A DNA stretch of 64,000 nt from Prauserella_A oleivorans (GCF_042685745.1 NZ_JBHUNT010000001.1:4402001-4466000); one strand, 5' to 3'. Shown: positions 50,452 to 59,645, counted from the stretch's first letter. Program-made: numbers and translations. Notes: generated from the letters alone by a model not told the origin.

Positions 50452-50964
50452 TCACTCAGGGTGTGCCCGCGCCGCGTAGTTCGGATCAATCGCCGCCGCG
50501 GCGGGCGCCCAGCCCATCCGGCCCGGCGCCCAGCCCTGTTCCATGGGCACCCAGAAGAAGAACGTCACCCTGCGCTCCTCGAACAGCCAGCGCCCGTCCG
50601 GCCGGCGCGCGATGCGGTCGGCGTAGCGGCCGGCCGCCACGTGCGGACGGCCATCCACGACACACGGCTGGTACAGCCAGGTCTCGCCGTACGCGGTGTC
50701 GCCCTCCACGGTCACGGTCTCGTTGGCGCTGAAGTGCCACCACGCGGTGAGCGCACCCTCCTGCAGTCCGGCGAAGAAGGTGCGCAGCTCGGGGCGGCCC
50801 CGCGCCGTCGAGAGGCCGACGAACGCGCCGTCCTCGGTGAACAGCTCGGCCAGCTCGTCCCAGCGCCCGTCGTCGAGGTACTGGCAGTACCGAGCCCGCA
50901 GCTGGCCGATCTCGTGGACGTCCTCGAGCCGGCGCACGCGGGCCCGCAACTCCTCGTCGGTCAT
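50452..50964 (-). CDS. Nuclear transport factor 2-like (SnoaL-type) protein
   Basis: A 170-residue NTF2-fold protein of the SnoaL_4 type. RRLEDVHEIGQLRARYCQYLDDGRWDELAELFTEDGAF opens the fold, ANETVTVEGDTAYGETWLYQ and GRYADRIARRPDGRWLFEERRV complete the beta-sheet. Relatives include ring-hydroxylating beta subunits and small isomerases or dehydratases; no catalytic assignment is safe. Its ATG overlaps the stop of the MHS transporter (50961-50964), so it probably acts on the imported compound or its first product. Confidence 0.82.
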   Translation of the reverse strand: MTDEELRARVRRLEDVHEIGQLRARYCQYLDDGRWDELAELFTEDGAFVGLSTARGRPELRTFFAGLQEGALTAWWHFSANETVTVEGDTAYGETWLYQPCVVDGRPHVAAGRYADRIARRPDGRWLFEERRVTFFFWVPMEQGWAPGRMGWAPAAAAIDPNYAARAHPE

Positions 50965-52316
50965 GACAGCGCGGCCGCCTTCTCCGCCGCCTGCTGCGAG
51001 GTCTCGTGCAGGTCGCGGCGAAACGACTCGCGGATGGTGAACACGGCGACGAAGGTCAGCACGGACATGGCGACGATGTAGAGCGAGACCGACCACGCCG
51101 AACCCGTGGCCGCCAGCAGCGCGGTCATGACGAACGGGGCGAGCCCACCGGCGAGCACCGAGGCGAGCTGGAACCCGAGGGACGCGCCCGAGTACCGCAC
51201 GTCGGCCGGGAACATCTCGGCGAACAACGCGGCCTGCGGCCCGTACATCACGGCGTGGATCGTGAATCCGCCGATGAGTCCGAGCAGCACCAGCGGCACG
51301 GAGCCGGTGCCGACGAGGGCGAACAGCGGGAACGCGAACACCGCCATGAGCAGCGCGCCGACGAGGTACTGCTTGCGCCGCCCGCGCCGATCGCTCAAGG
51401 CACCGAACAACGGGATCGTAACGAGCTGTGTCGCCCCCGCGGCCATGACGCACAGCAGGATGGTGGTCTTGGACATCCCGGCGTGCTGCGTGCCGTAGTC
51501 GAGCATGCCGCTGATGAGGATGTAGAAGGTCGCGTTCACCACGAAGAACGCCCCGGCCGCCTGCAGGATCTGCCGCCAGTAGAGGCGGATCGCCTCCCGC
51601 AGCGGCGCTTTCCGGACGCCCGCGGCCTTGGCCGCCGACTGTGCGCGCAGCGACCGGAACACCGGCGTGTCCTCGATCTTCAGCTGCACATAGATGCCGA
51701 TGGCCACCAGCACGAGCCCGGTGAGGAACGGGACGCGCCAGCCCCAGTCGGTGAACGCACCGTCGCTCATGGCGGACGTCAGCACGAGGAACAGGGCGTT
51801 GCCGACGACGGCACCGATGATCGAACCGGTCTGGATGAGACTTCCGTAGTAGCCGCGGCGCTCCACCGGAGCGTGCTCGGTGAGCAGCAGCGCCGCGCCG
51901 CCCCACTGGGCTCCGACGCCGAGACCCTGGACGAGCCGCAGGACCACGAGCAGTACGGGCGCCCAGACGCCGATCGCCTCGTAGGTCGGGAGCACGCCGA
52001 TGCCGAAGGTCGCGACGCCCATCACCACCATCGCCCCGACGAGTGGCGGCTTGCGGCCGAACCGGTCACCGAGGTGGCCCGCGACGACACCGCCGAGCGG
52101 CCGCGCGAGGAACCCGACGGCGAAGGTGGCGAACGACGCGAGCGTCCCGGCCACCCCGCTGAACGACGGGAAGAACAACTCGCCGAAGACCAGCGCGGCC
52201 GCCGTCGAGTAGATCATGAAATCGAACCACTCCAGCGCCGTGGCGAGAACGGCGGCCGACGCGAGCCGTCCCATGCGTTTCGGCTGCGCCGACGGTGGGT
52301 GCTGGTTGACACTCAT
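50961..52316 (-). CDS. MFS transporter, metabolite:H+ symporter (MHS) family
   Basis: A 451-residue 12-helix transporter. ATALEWFDFMIYSTAAALVFGELFFP and RPLGGVVAGHLGDRFGRKPPLV are the MHS (ShiA/ProP-like) N-terminal and loop 2-3 motifs, and LVQGLGVGAQWGGAALLLTEHAP lies at helix 4-5. The family takes up shikimate, dicarboxylates, aromatic acids or betaines. The ATG at 52316 with GGAGG eight bases upstream is preferred to the one at 52340. A palindromic TetR-type operator is 35 bp upstream. It is coupled with the NTF2-like gene. Confidence 0.88.
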   Translation of the reverse strand: MSVNQHPPSAQPKRMGRLASAAVLATALEWFDFMIYSTAAALVFGELFFPSFSGVAGTLASFATFAVGFLARPLGGVVAGHLGDRFGRKPPLVGAMVVMGVATFGIGVLPTYEAIGVWAPVLLVVLRLVQGLGVGAQWGGAALLLTEHAPVERRGYYGSLIQTGSIIGAVVGNALFLVLTSAMSDGAFTDWGWRVPFLTGLVLVAIGIYVQLKIEDTPVFRSLRAQSAAKAAGVRKAPLREAIRLYWRQILQAAGAFFVVNATFYILISGMLDYGTQHAGMSKTTILLCVMAAGATQLVTIPLFGALSDRRGRRKQYLVGALLMAVFAFPLFALVGTGSVPLVLLGLIGGFTIHAVMYGPQAALFAEMFPADVRYSGASLGFQLASVLAGGLAPFVMTALLAATGSAWSVSLYIVAMSVLTFVAVFTIRESFRRDLHETSQQAAEKAAALS

Positions 52317-52350
52317 CCGGCTGACCTCCGGTCGCGACATTGCGAGTAGG

Positions 52351-52368
52351 TACGAACGATCGTTCGGA
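52351..52368. promoter_or_regulatory. TetR-type operator upstream of the MHS transporter
   Basis: The 18-bp site TACGAACGATCGTTCGGA includes a perfect 14-bp palindrome at 52353-52366. It lies 35 bp upstream of the transporter start and just beyond the stop of tetR. A site matching it at 15 of 18 positions occurs at 53107-53124 on the other side of tetR, upstream of the MaoC-like gene. Both are probably bound by the TetR between them. Confidence 0.65.
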
Positions 52369-52411
52369 CGCTAGCCGGGACGACGGCTCCGGGCAAGACC
52401 CGCTGTCCGCC

Positions 52412-53029
52412 TCAGCCGGGCAGCTCGGCCTCGAGCAGGGCGAGGGCGTACCGGGCGTGCTGCTCGCCGAGTTCGCGTTTGGACAAGCGCCCGCCCGGCC
52501 GGTACCACGTCGAGATGGCCGAGCACATCGACACGATGTTGCGCGCGGCGTCATCGGGGTAGGGCGTGCGGAACTGCCCGCTCGCCGCTCCCGCGGCGAC
52601 GATCTTCTCGTAGATGCTCTGCGTGCTGTCCCTGGCGGCCACCACGTTCGTCCTCGCCACGCCCGCGAGGTATCGGACCTCGGTCAGCGCCACGAGGGAG
52701 GCGATCTGGTGGTCGACCACGAACGCCACGTGCGCCCGGACCGCGGCACTGAGGCGATCCGGCGGCTCCTCCCCCGCCGCGTTCACCGCCTCGGTGATGC
52801 GGGCGAGCAGCTCGTCGTTGGCCATCCGCAGCAGCTCGGCGAGCACGTCGGACTTCGACGGGAAGTAGTTGTAGAGGTTCGACAGGCTCGTTCCGGCGCC
52901 GCGAGCGATGTCGCGCATCGAGGCCCCGTGGAAGCCCTTGGCCCCGAACGCCTCGAGTGCGGCCTGCAGGATGGCCGCGTCATTGCCCCGGCCGCCGTCG
53001 CGGAGGAGGCCCAGCGAACGACTGTTCAT
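52412..53029 (-). CDS. TetR-family transcriptional regulator
   Basis: A 205-residue TetR protein. The helix-turn-helix is at about residues 18-62 (AAILQAALEAFGAKGFHGASMRDIARGAGTSLSNLYNYF), and the rest resembles the TetR_C_17/KstR2-like ligand domain (AVRAHVAFVVDHQIASLVALTEVRYL). It lies between the transporter and the MaoC-like operon, with matching operators on both sides, and so probably represses both and itself. The inducer may be an acyl-CoA made by the cluster (inference). Confidence 0.9.
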   Translation of the reverse strand: MNSRSLGLLRDGGRGNDAAILQAALEAFGAKGFHGASMRDIARGAGTSLSNLYNYFPSKSDVLAELLRMANDELLARITEAVNAAGEEPPDRLSAAVRAHVAFVVDHQIASLVALTEVRYLAGVARTNVVAARDSTQSIYEKIVAAGAASGQFRTPYPDDAARNIVSMCSAISTWYRPGGRLSKRELGEQHARYALALLEAELPG

Positions 53030-53106
53030 GCGCGGAGGCTACGGGCGCGGCGGAGAGCCGGTCAACCGGGGCCACTCTTGACGGCGAGCGACACTCGGTG
53101 CTTCGG

Positions 53107-53124
53107 TAAGAACGTTCGTTCGTA
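53107..53124. promoter_or_regulatory. TetR-type operator upstream of the MaoC-like operon
   Basis: On the minus strand the site reads TACGAACGAACGTTCTTA and differs from the site at 52351-52368 at only three positions. It is 25 bp upstream of the MaoC-like start (53149) and about 78 bp upstream of the tetR start, so it can serve both divergent promoters. Confidence 0.65.
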
Positions 53125-53148
53125 TAGAACCCTGCGCAGAGGAGCGCC

Positions 53149-53871
53149 ATGGCGAGCCGCCGGTATTTCGAGGACTTCGTCGTCGGGCAACGGTCGTCCG
53201 GCCCGTCGTGGGAGGTGACCGCCGGCATCGGTCCCGCGGAGTTCCCCGGCCTGTTCGGCGATGCCGGCGGCACGGTGGTGGAGGCCCGCTGGCAGCATCT
53301 CGCCCCCGTCGAGACGGGCGCGACCGTGCGGTTCGAGGAGACGGTCACCCGCTGCCGCCGCACCCGCGACGGCATGCACGGCCTGGTCACCCGGCACGGC
53401 TGCGTGGTCGACCGGCGCGGGCGCACGGTGTGCGAGGGCTCCACGACGGTGCGGGTCCTGGCGCGTGGCAGCGGCCCGGACCCGGCAGGCCGCGCCTTCG
53501 CCACCCCGGAGTGGGCCGAGGCGCTGGCCGGCCTGCTCGCGGCCGACGGCCGGTTCACGGAGGCCACCGCCACCTGGGACGGCGCGATCGGCCTGCGCTG
53601 CGGCGCCGAGGAGGTGCAGTTGCGCGTGTATTGCGGGTCGGTTCTGCGGCCCGGCACTCGCACCCCGCTGGGCGCCACCTTCACCCTCGGTGCCACGGAG
53701 CTCACGTGGACCGAGCTGCTCACCGGGCCGGACAACGACTTCATACGCCGCGCGATGTCGGGCCAGTTCGACGTCCGCGGCAACGGGTACGAGTACCTGC
53801 GCCTCACGAAGGTGCTGGACATCCTCGTGGACAACGCACGGCAGCTGGCCCGGCAGGACGGTGCGGCATGA
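53149..53871 (+). CDS. MaoC-like/hot-dog fold hydratase protein
   Basis: A 240-residue protein. It starts RRYFEDFVVGQRSSGPSWEVTAGI, the entry of MaoC-type dehydratases (FEDFxVGQ), and continues QHLAPVETGATVRFEETVTRCRRTRDGMHGLV, a hot-dog strand pattern. The second half is less typical, and the classical D-x-N-x-x-H hydratase motif is not clearly present, so activity is uncertain. It heads an operon with the alpha/beta hydrolase (ATGA overlap) and the CoA ligase, under a TetR operator. Confidence 0.68.
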   Translation: MASRRYFEDFVVGQRSSGPSWEVTAGIGPAEFPGLFGDAGGTVVEARWQHLAPVETGATVRFEETVTRCRRTRDGMHGLVTRHGCVVDRRGRTVCEGSTTVRVLARGSGPDPAGRAFATPEWAEALAGLLAADGRFTEATATWDGAIGLRCGAEEVQLRVYCGSVLRPGTRTPLGATFTLGATELTWTELLTGPDNDFIRRAMSGQFDVRGNGYEYLRLTKVLDILVDNARQLARQDGAA

Positions 53872-54683
53872 TCGAGGCGAGCTATCTCGACATCGGCGGC
53901 TGCTTGTCCTATGTGGAGCAGTGTGGTGCCGGGCAGCCGGTGCTGTGCCTCCACACGGCGGGACAAAGCGGTGTCCAATGGCGGCACACCGGCCCGGCAC
54001 TCGCCGCTCTCGGCTACCGCGTGATCGTGCCCGACCTGCCCGGGCACGGCCGCTCGGAACCCGCGCCCGGCGGTCCCGTCACCGACCTCGGTACCTACTC
54101 CGCCTGGTGCGGGACGCTGCTCGACCGGCTCGGCGTGAATCGGCCGTTCGTCGTGGGCTGCTCGATCGGCGGCAAGATCACGCTGGACCTTGCCGTGCGC
54201 CGCGGTGACCGGCTGGCGGGCGCGGTCGTCATGGCCGCCGGGCCGGGCCCCGGCCGCGTGAACCTCACCGGGCTCCGGCGGGAACTGGAGGACGTCGCGG
54301 CGCCGAGCCGTGCGGACCGCACCCAGCTGGGCACGCTCGCCGTCGTGGGGCGGAAGGTGCCGCCGGAGCGGGCGGACCTGATCGCCACCATGCATCGCAG
54401 GGAGGACCCGGCCGTGTCCGGCTCCGACCTCATCGGCTGGGGCACCCACGACGTCAGCGCCGAGATCGGCGGCATCGCGTGCCCGGTGCACCTCGTGGCG
54501 GGCTCCGACGACCTGTGGCTCGAGCCCGAGCTGATCCGGCAGGCCGCCGACGTGATCCCTGATGCCCGGTTCACGCTCCTCGACGGAATCGGTCACTATC
54601 CGATGGAGGAGCTCGAGGACTTCGCCGCCGTGCTCGACGGCTGGCTCACCGACCTCACCGCCCGGCAGGAGAAGCGCCGATGA
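53868..54683 (+). CDS. Alpha/beta hydrolase
   Basis: A 271-residue alpha/beta-fold hydrolase. The oxyanion region is VLCLHTAGQSGVQW, the nucleophile elbow is VVGCSIGGKITL (Ser in GCSIGG), the acid is in VAGSDDLWL and the histidine in DGIGHYPMEE. It resembles 3-oxoadipate enol-lactonase and related C-C or ester hydrolases. The ATG overlaps the MaoC-like stop by four bases, and its own stop overlaps the ligase start by four bases (ATGA). Confidence 0.87.
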   Translation: MIEASYLDIGGCLSYVEQCGAGQPVLCLHTAGQSGVQWRHTGPALAALGYRVIVPDLPGHGRSEPAPGGPVTDLGTYSAWCGTLLDRLGVNRPFVVGCSIGGKITLDLAVRRGDRLAGAVVMAAGPGPGRVNLTGLRRELEDVAAPSRADRTQLGTLAVVGRKVPPERADLIATMHRREDPAVSGSDLIGWGTHDVSAEIGGIACPVHLVAGSDDLWLEPELIRQAADVIPDARFTLLDGIGHYPMEELEDFAAVLDGWLTDLTARQEKRR

Positions 54684-56302
54684 CGTTGCTCGCAGTGCTG
54701 TCCGATCTCGTCGCGCGGAACGCCGACGCACCCGTCGCGATCGACGCGCATCCCGAGGACCCGGTCGTGGTGTCGCGGCGGGAGCTGTGGCAGCGCACGC
54801 TCGCGCTGCGAGCCGATCTCGCCCACGCCGGTGTCGGGCGGGGCGACGGTGTGGCCGTGTGGCTGCCCAACTGGTCGGACGCGCTGTGCTGGCAGTTCGC
54901 CACGGCATCGCTCGGGGCGCACGTCATCGGGGTCAACACGCGGTACAACGTCGAGGAGGTCGCGCACGTCCTCGACCGCGCGCGGCCCGCCGTCGTGGCG
55001 CTCGCGCACGACTTCCACGGCCTCGACCTGCTCGGCAGACTCCACGCCGCGGTCGGGCGCGTGGCCGCGCCGCCCCCGGCGGTGGCCGTGGTCACCGGAC
55101 CACACGGCACGGCGCCCGAGGACGTCTCCGCCTACGACGTGGGCGGCGGTACGTGGCGGCCCGGACCGGCACGCGACCTGCCCGCGCCCGAGGCCACCGA
55201 CGGTGACGAGCTCGCCGTCGCCTTCACCACCTCCGGTTCCACCGGCAAGCCGAAGCTCGCCGCCCACCGCGAGTCCGCCGTGGTGGCACACGCCCGCGCC
55301 GACGCCGCCGCCCTGGGCATCGGTGACGGCGACGTGGTGGTGTGCGCGCTGCCGTTGTCGGGCGTGTTCGGGTTCAGCACCGCGCTCGCGGGCGTGGCCG
55401 GTGGCGCGGCGTGCCTGCTGGAACCGGTGTTCGACGGCACGGCCGTGGTCGCGGACATGGCCCGCTGGCGGGCCACTCACCTGGTCGGCGGTGACGACCT
55501 GGTGAGCAAGCTCGCCGCCGCCTGGCAGGCGTCGCCCCGGCCGCTGCCGGCGTGGCGCTGGCTCGGTATGGCCGACTTCATCGGCAAGACCCACGAGCTC
55601 GCCCGGTGGGCCGAGCAGGAGTTCGGCACCCACGCCACGGGGGTCTACGGGTCGTCGGAGGTGTTCGCGCTGACGGCGTGCTGGCCCGGTGACGAACCCG
55701 CGCCGCGACGGTGGAGGGGCGGCGGCCGGCTCGTCTCCGGCCGCATCCAGGCTCGCGTGGCGGACCCGGTGACCGAGGAGAGCCTCCCGGCCGGTCATCA
55801 GGGCGAGCTGCAGCTGCGGGGCTACAACGTCGTCGACGCCTACCTCGGTGATCCGGACGCGGGCGTGCGATCGTTCACCACGGACGGCTGGTTCCGCACC
55901 GGTGACCTCGTCGAGCTCGACGCCGACGGCGCCGTCACCTACGTCTGCCGCATGGGTGATGTGCTGCGGCTGCACGGTTTCCTCGTCGACCCGGCGGAGA
56001 TCGAGCAGCGCCTCGCCGAGCACCACGCCGTGAGCGTGGCGAAGGTCGTCGGTGTCCGTGGTGACGACGGGTTCGAGCGGGCCGTCGCCTACGTCGTGCC
56101 CGTCTCCCCCGGTGCCGTCGACGCCGCCGAGCTGCGGGAGTGGTGCGGGGCCACGCTGGCGACGTTCAAGGTCCCGTCCGCCATCGAACTGCTCGACGAG
56201 ATGCCGACCACGTCCGGCACCAACGGCACCAAGATCCGGGCGGCGACGTTGCGCGAGTGGGCACAGCGCCGCCACGGTGCCCGGCGCGAGATGGCGCCCT
56301 GA
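54680..56302 (+). CDS. Class I adenylate-forming acyl-CoA ligase
   Basis: A 540-residue ANL enzyme. The phosphate loop is FTTSGSTGKPKLA, A5 is GVYGSSEVFAL, the hinge stretch is GWFRTGDLVELDADGAVTYV with VCRMGDVLRLHGFLVDPAEIE, and the C-terminal lysine is in SGTNGTKIRAATL. It activates an acid to its CoA thioester. It is the last gene of the MaoC/hydrolase/ligase operon. With the MHS importer, the cluster looks like a pathway that imports, activates and cleaves an organic acid (inference). Confidence 0.87.
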   Translation: MTLLAVLSDLVARNADAPVAIDAHPEDPVVVSRRELWQRTLALRADLAHAGVGRGDGVAVWLPNWSDALCWQFATASLGAHVIGVNTRYNVEEVAHVLDRARPAVVALAHDFHGLDLLGRLHAAVGRVAAPPPAVAVVTGPHGTAPEDVSAYDVGGGTWRPGPARDLPAPEATDGDELAVAFTTSGSTGKPKLAAHRESAVVAHARADAAALGIGDGDVVVCALPLSGVFGFSTALAGVAGGAACLLEPVFDGTAVVADMARWRATHLVGGDDLVSKLAAAWQASPRPLPAWRWLGMADFIGKTHELARWAEQEFGTHATGVYGSSEVFALTACWPGDEPAPRRWRGGGRLVSGRIQARVADPVTEESLPAGHQGELQLRGYNVVDAYLGDPDAGVRSFTTDGWFRTGDLVELDADGAVTYVCRMGDVLRLHGFLVDPAEIEQRLAEHHAVSVAKVVGVRGDDGFERAVAYVVPVSPGAVDAAELREWCGATLATFKVPSAIELLDEMPTTSGTNGTKIRAATLREWAQRRHGARREMAP

Positions 56303-56359
56303 GCACCGTGGCAGCGAACCCCGTGGCGTCGGCGCGAGCCACGCCCTAACCTCGCTCTC

Positions 56360-57268
56360 GTGCGGATCGTCTCCCTGTTGCCCGCGGCCACCGACATCGT
56401 CGTCGAGCTCGGCAGGCTTCCCGACCTCGTGGGCCGGACCCACGAGTGCGACTGGCCCGCCGGGGTCGCCTCGGTTCCCGTGGTGACCGCCAGCGGAGTG
56501 GACTCCAGCCTCGCCAGCCGCGAGATCTCCACCGCGGTGGGTGGAGCGCACCGGGGCTCGTCGCTGTACACAGTGGACTCCGAGCGGCTCGCCGCGCTCG
56601 CTCCCGACCTCGTACTGACCCAGGACCTCTGCGAGGTCTGCGCCGTGTCCTACACCCAGGTCGCGGCCGCGGTACGGATGCTCGATGCGGGTCCGCGCGT
56701 GCTGAGCCTCGAACCACGCACGCTGGAGGAGGTACTCGACTCGCTGCGCGTGGTCGGTGCCGCGCTGGGCGCCGAGGACGTCGCCGCCGACCGGATCGGC
56801 TCGCTGCGGCACCGCCTGGACGTGGTGCGTCACCGGGTCGCCGGCGCTCCGCGCCCACGCGTGGTCGCACTGGAGTGGCTCGATCCGCTGTGGCCCGCCG
56901 GGCACTGGGTACCGGAGCAGATCGAGGCAGCGGGCGGGCAGGCGCTGCTGGCCGGACGGGGCGAGCACACCGCACCGGTGACCTGGGACGCCGTGCGGCA
57001 GGCGTCGCCGGACGTGCTGCTGCTCCTGCCGTGCGGGCTCCCCCCGGAGCGCGCCCTCGCCGAGCTGGAGGTCCTGGCCGGGCTGCCCGGCTGGCACGAG
57101 CTGCCCGCGGTGCGGAACTCCGCCGTGTGGGTGCTCGACGACCCGGCGTACTTCAACCGGCCGGGACCGCGCGTCGTGCGCGGGATCGAAGTGCTGGCAC
57201 ACGTGCTGCACGGCGTCGACCCGGCCGAGCCGGTGACGGCCACCGAGGCCCGCCGGGTGACGTCGTGA
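56360..57268 (+). CDS. Cobalamin-binding-type (BtuF-like) helical-backbone protein
   Basis: A 302-residue protein of the BtuF/FecB periplasmic-binding superfamily. RIVSLLPAATDIVVELGRLPDLVGRTHECDWP is the family start, VLTQDLCEVCAVSYTQVAAA and VLSLEPRTLEEVLDSLRVVG follow. It has no signal peptide or lipobox at the N-terminus, so it should be cytoplasmic, as in many solitary actinobacterial homologues; a transport role is unlikely. It is not next to other cobalamin genes and is convergent with the AceE-like gene (4 bp between stops). Confidence 0.82.
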   Translation: MRIVSLLPAATDIVVELGRLPDLVGRTHECDWPAGVASVPVVTASGVDSSLASREISTAVGGAHRGSSLYTVDSERLAALAPDLVLTQDLCEVCAVSYTQVAAAVRMLDAGPRVLSLEPRTLEEVLDSLRVVGAALGAEDVAADRIGSLRHRLDVVRHRVAGAPRPRVVALEWLDPLWPAGHWVPEQIEAAGGQALLAGRGEHTAPVTWDAVRQASPDVLLLLPCGLPPERALAELEVLAGLPGWHELPAVRNSAVWVLDDPAYFNRPGPRVVRGIEVLAHVLHGVDPAEPVTATEARRVTS

Positions 57269-57272
57269 CTCG

Positions 57273-59588
57273 CTAGACCACGTCGAGTGCCGCGCGGACG
57301 ATGCCGTCGGCGTCGATGCCGTGATGGCGGTACACGTCCTCGAGCGAGCCCGACTGGCCGAACTGCGTCACCCCGAGCGCGAGGCTCGGCACGCGGTTGA
57401 CGTTGGCCAGGAACGCCAGCGTGTGCGGGTGTCCATCCAGGACGGTCACGAGCGGCGTCGCGCGCGAGGCCGGGAACACCTGATCGAGGATCCAGCTCGG
57501 AGCCCGCGACCGGCCCTGCCGGGCCTGCAGCGCGTCGAACAGCAACCCCGCGCTGGTGACGCACACGACGTCGGCCGGGGTGCCGAGCCGGTCGAGGCGG
57601 TCCGCGGCGGCGAGCGCCTCCGGCACCACGGCACCCATCGCGGCGATCGTGACCGCGGGCGTCTCGGTCCGCCGCAGCGGGTAGGCGCCTGCCACCACCT
57701 GACGGCGCCGCCGTTCGCGTGCCGCCGGGTCCTCCGGCACGCCGGCGAGTGTCTGGTCGACCGGCCGCGTGGACAACCGCAGGTAGGCCGAGCAGCCGTC
57801 CGGCCTGCCCAGCCTCGCGAGGCAGGCCAGCAACGTCCACTCGACGTCGATCGCGAACGCCGGTTCGTAGGCGACGCAGCCGGGCTGCTCGATCCCGACC
57901 GACGGTGTGGTGATCGACTGGTGCGCGCCACCCTCGGGCGCCAGGGACACTCCCGACGGAGTGCCGACCACAATGGACTGTCCGCCCGCGTAGATCCCGA
58001 ACGACCACGGCTCGAGCGCGCGTTCGAGAAACGGGTCGTAGAGCACGCCGATCGGCAGCAGCGGCTTGCCCCAGCGGCTCCACGTGGAGCCGAGCTCGCC
58101 GAGCAGGCCGACGAGGTTGGTCTCGGCGATCCCGAGCTCGATGTGCTGACCCGTCGGGCGTTCCCGCCAGTGCAGGATCGTCTCGGTGTCGTCGGCGAAG
58201 AAGTCGTGGCGCTCGGTGGACGACCAGACACCGACCTTGTTCACCCAGCCACCGAGGTTGGTCGTGGAACTGACGTCGGGGCTGACCGTGACCACCCGGC
58301 CCGCCGCCTCCGGCGCGCTGCGCGTGAGGTCCAGCAGCACACGCCCGAGTGCCGCCTGGGTGGTGGCCGTGCCCTTCGGTGTCCGTCCGATGTCGGTGGG
58401 CAGGTCCGGAGGTTCCTGCAGGGTGACCGGGGCGCGCTTGAGGCGCTGCGCGGTGCTCGCGCAGAGTTTGCCCTCGGCACTGTCGGCACCGAAGCGCGCC
58501 CAGGGACGGTCGACGTCCATCCCGAGCTCCTCGGCGAGTTCCCGTATCTGCTCGGTGGTGAGCAGCGAGGAGTGGTTCTGCGGGTGGCCTTCGATCGGCA
58601 GGCCGCGCCCCTTGATGGTGTAGGCGAAGATCACCGTCGGGCGATCGTCCATGATGGACTGGAAGGCGCGGTCGAGCACCCCGAGGTCGTGGCCGGCGAG
58701 GTCCCGGACCGCCGCGGTGAGCGTCTCGTCGTCCAGCTGGTCCACGAACGCCGCGAGCCCGGTGTCGGCGCCGGGAAGCCGGTGCCGCAGCTCACCGGGG
58801 GCGCAGCGAAGCAGACGCTGGTACTCCGGGTTGGGCATCGCGTCTATCCGGGCCCGCAGCGCTGCCCCGCCCGGCCTGGCGAAGACCTCCTCCGCGAGGG
58901 TGCCGTACTTGAGCTCGATCACCTGCCAGCCCGCCGCGGCGAACATGCCGCGCAGGCGGCCGGCGGCGATGCCGGGCACCACGCGGTCGAGCGACTGACG
59001 GTTGAGGTCGACGATCCACACCAGTTCGCCGAGCTGCGAGACCGCGGGGTCGAGAATGGCCTCCCACACGGCACCCTCGTCGAGCTCGGCGTCGCCCAGG
59101 AGCGAGTACTGCCGGCCGGCACCGACGCCGCCGACCGTGCTCTCGAGATACCGGCGAGCCACGGCACCCCAGATCGGCGCGGTGGCACCGATGCCCACCG
59201 ACCCGGTCGAGTAGTCGACCGGATCCGGGTCCTTGGTGCGGCTCGGGTAGCTCTGCAAGCCGCCGAACTGCCGCAACGTGCCCAGGTAGGACTCGTCGAG
59301 CTCACCGAGGAGGTAGTTGATGGCGTGCAGGACCGGCGACGCGTGCGGCTTCACCGACACCCGGTCCTCCGCGCGCAGGTGCCGGAACCACAGCGTTGTC
59401 ATGATCGACACGAGCGAGGCACTGGACGCCTGGTGGCCACCCACCTTGAGCCCCGAGGGGTTGGGCCGAACCCGGTTGGCGTGGTGGATCATCGCCGTCG
59501 CCAGCCAGAGCACCCGGCGCTCGACCTCCTGGAGGACGGCGGTCTCAGCCCTGGCCGAGCCGGGTCGAGTCGGAGCGACACTGGTCAT
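57273..59588 (-). CDS. Thiamine diphosphate-dependent transketolase/AceE-like enzyme
   Basis: A 771-residue homodimeric-type thiamine enzyme with the domain order of AceE/transketolase. The cofactor motif is LLGDAELDEGAVWEAI with the asparagine in WIVDLNRQSLD, the N-terminal part has LKVGGHQASSASLVSIMTTLW and VSVKPHASPVLHAINYLLG, and the pyrimidine domain has QHIELGIAETNLVGLLGELG. The C-terminal domain is present. It could be a pyruvate or branched 2-oxoacid dehydrogenase E1. No lipoyl E2 gene is nearby. The ATG at 59588 is supported by the family start; it is divergent from an Lrp regulator. Confidence 0.85.
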   Translation of the reverse strand: MTSVAPTRPGSARAETAVLQEVERRVLWLATAMIHHANRVRPNPSGLKVGGHQASSASLVSIMTTLWFRHLRAEDRVSVKPHASPVLHAINYLLGELDESYLGTLRQFGGLQSYPSRTKDPDPVDYSTGSVGIGATAPIWGAVARRYLESTVGGVGAGRQYSLLGDAELDEGAVWEAILDPAVSQLGELVWIVDLNRQSLDRVVPGIAAGRLRGMFAAAGWQVIELKYGTLAEEVFARPGGAALRARIDAMPNPEYQRLLRCAPGELRHRLPGADTGLAAFVDQLDDETLTAAVRDLAGHDLGVLDRAFQSIMDDRPTVIFAYTIKGRGLPIEGHPQNHSSLLTTEQIRELAEELGMDVDRPWARFGADSAEGKLCASTAQRLKRAPVTLQEPPDLPTDIGRTPKGTATTQAALGRVLLDLTRSAPEAAGRVVTVSPDVSSTTNLGGWVNKVGVWSSTERHDFFADDTETILHWRERPTGQHIELGIAETNLVGLLGELGSTWSRWGKPLLPIGVLYDPFLERALEPWSFGIYAGGQSIVVGTPSGVSLAPEGGAHQSITTPSVGIEQPGCVAYEPAFAIDVEWTLLACLARLGRPDGCSAYLRLSTRPVDQTLAGVPEDPAARERRRRQVVAGAYPLRRTETPAVTIAAMGAVVPEALAAADRLDRLGTPADVVCVTSAGLLFDALQARQGRSRAPSWILDQVFPASRATPLVTVLDGHPHTLAFLANVNRVPSLALGVTQFGQSGSLEDVYRHHGIDADGIVRAALDVV

Positions 59589-59619
59589 CCGGACACCACC
59601 TCCTGTGCAGGAATGCCCG

Positions 59620-59645
59620 ATATGACAGCACTGTCGCACCGGTGT
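59620..59645. promoter_or_regulatory. Palindromes between the AceE-like gene and lrp
   Basis: GACAG and CTGTC form an inverted repeat with a two-base centre near 59622-59633, and CACCGGTG is a perfect 8-bp palindrome near 59637-59644. Both lie in the 129-bp gap between the divergent genes, where an Lrp-type regulator would be expected to bind. Confidence 0.35.
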
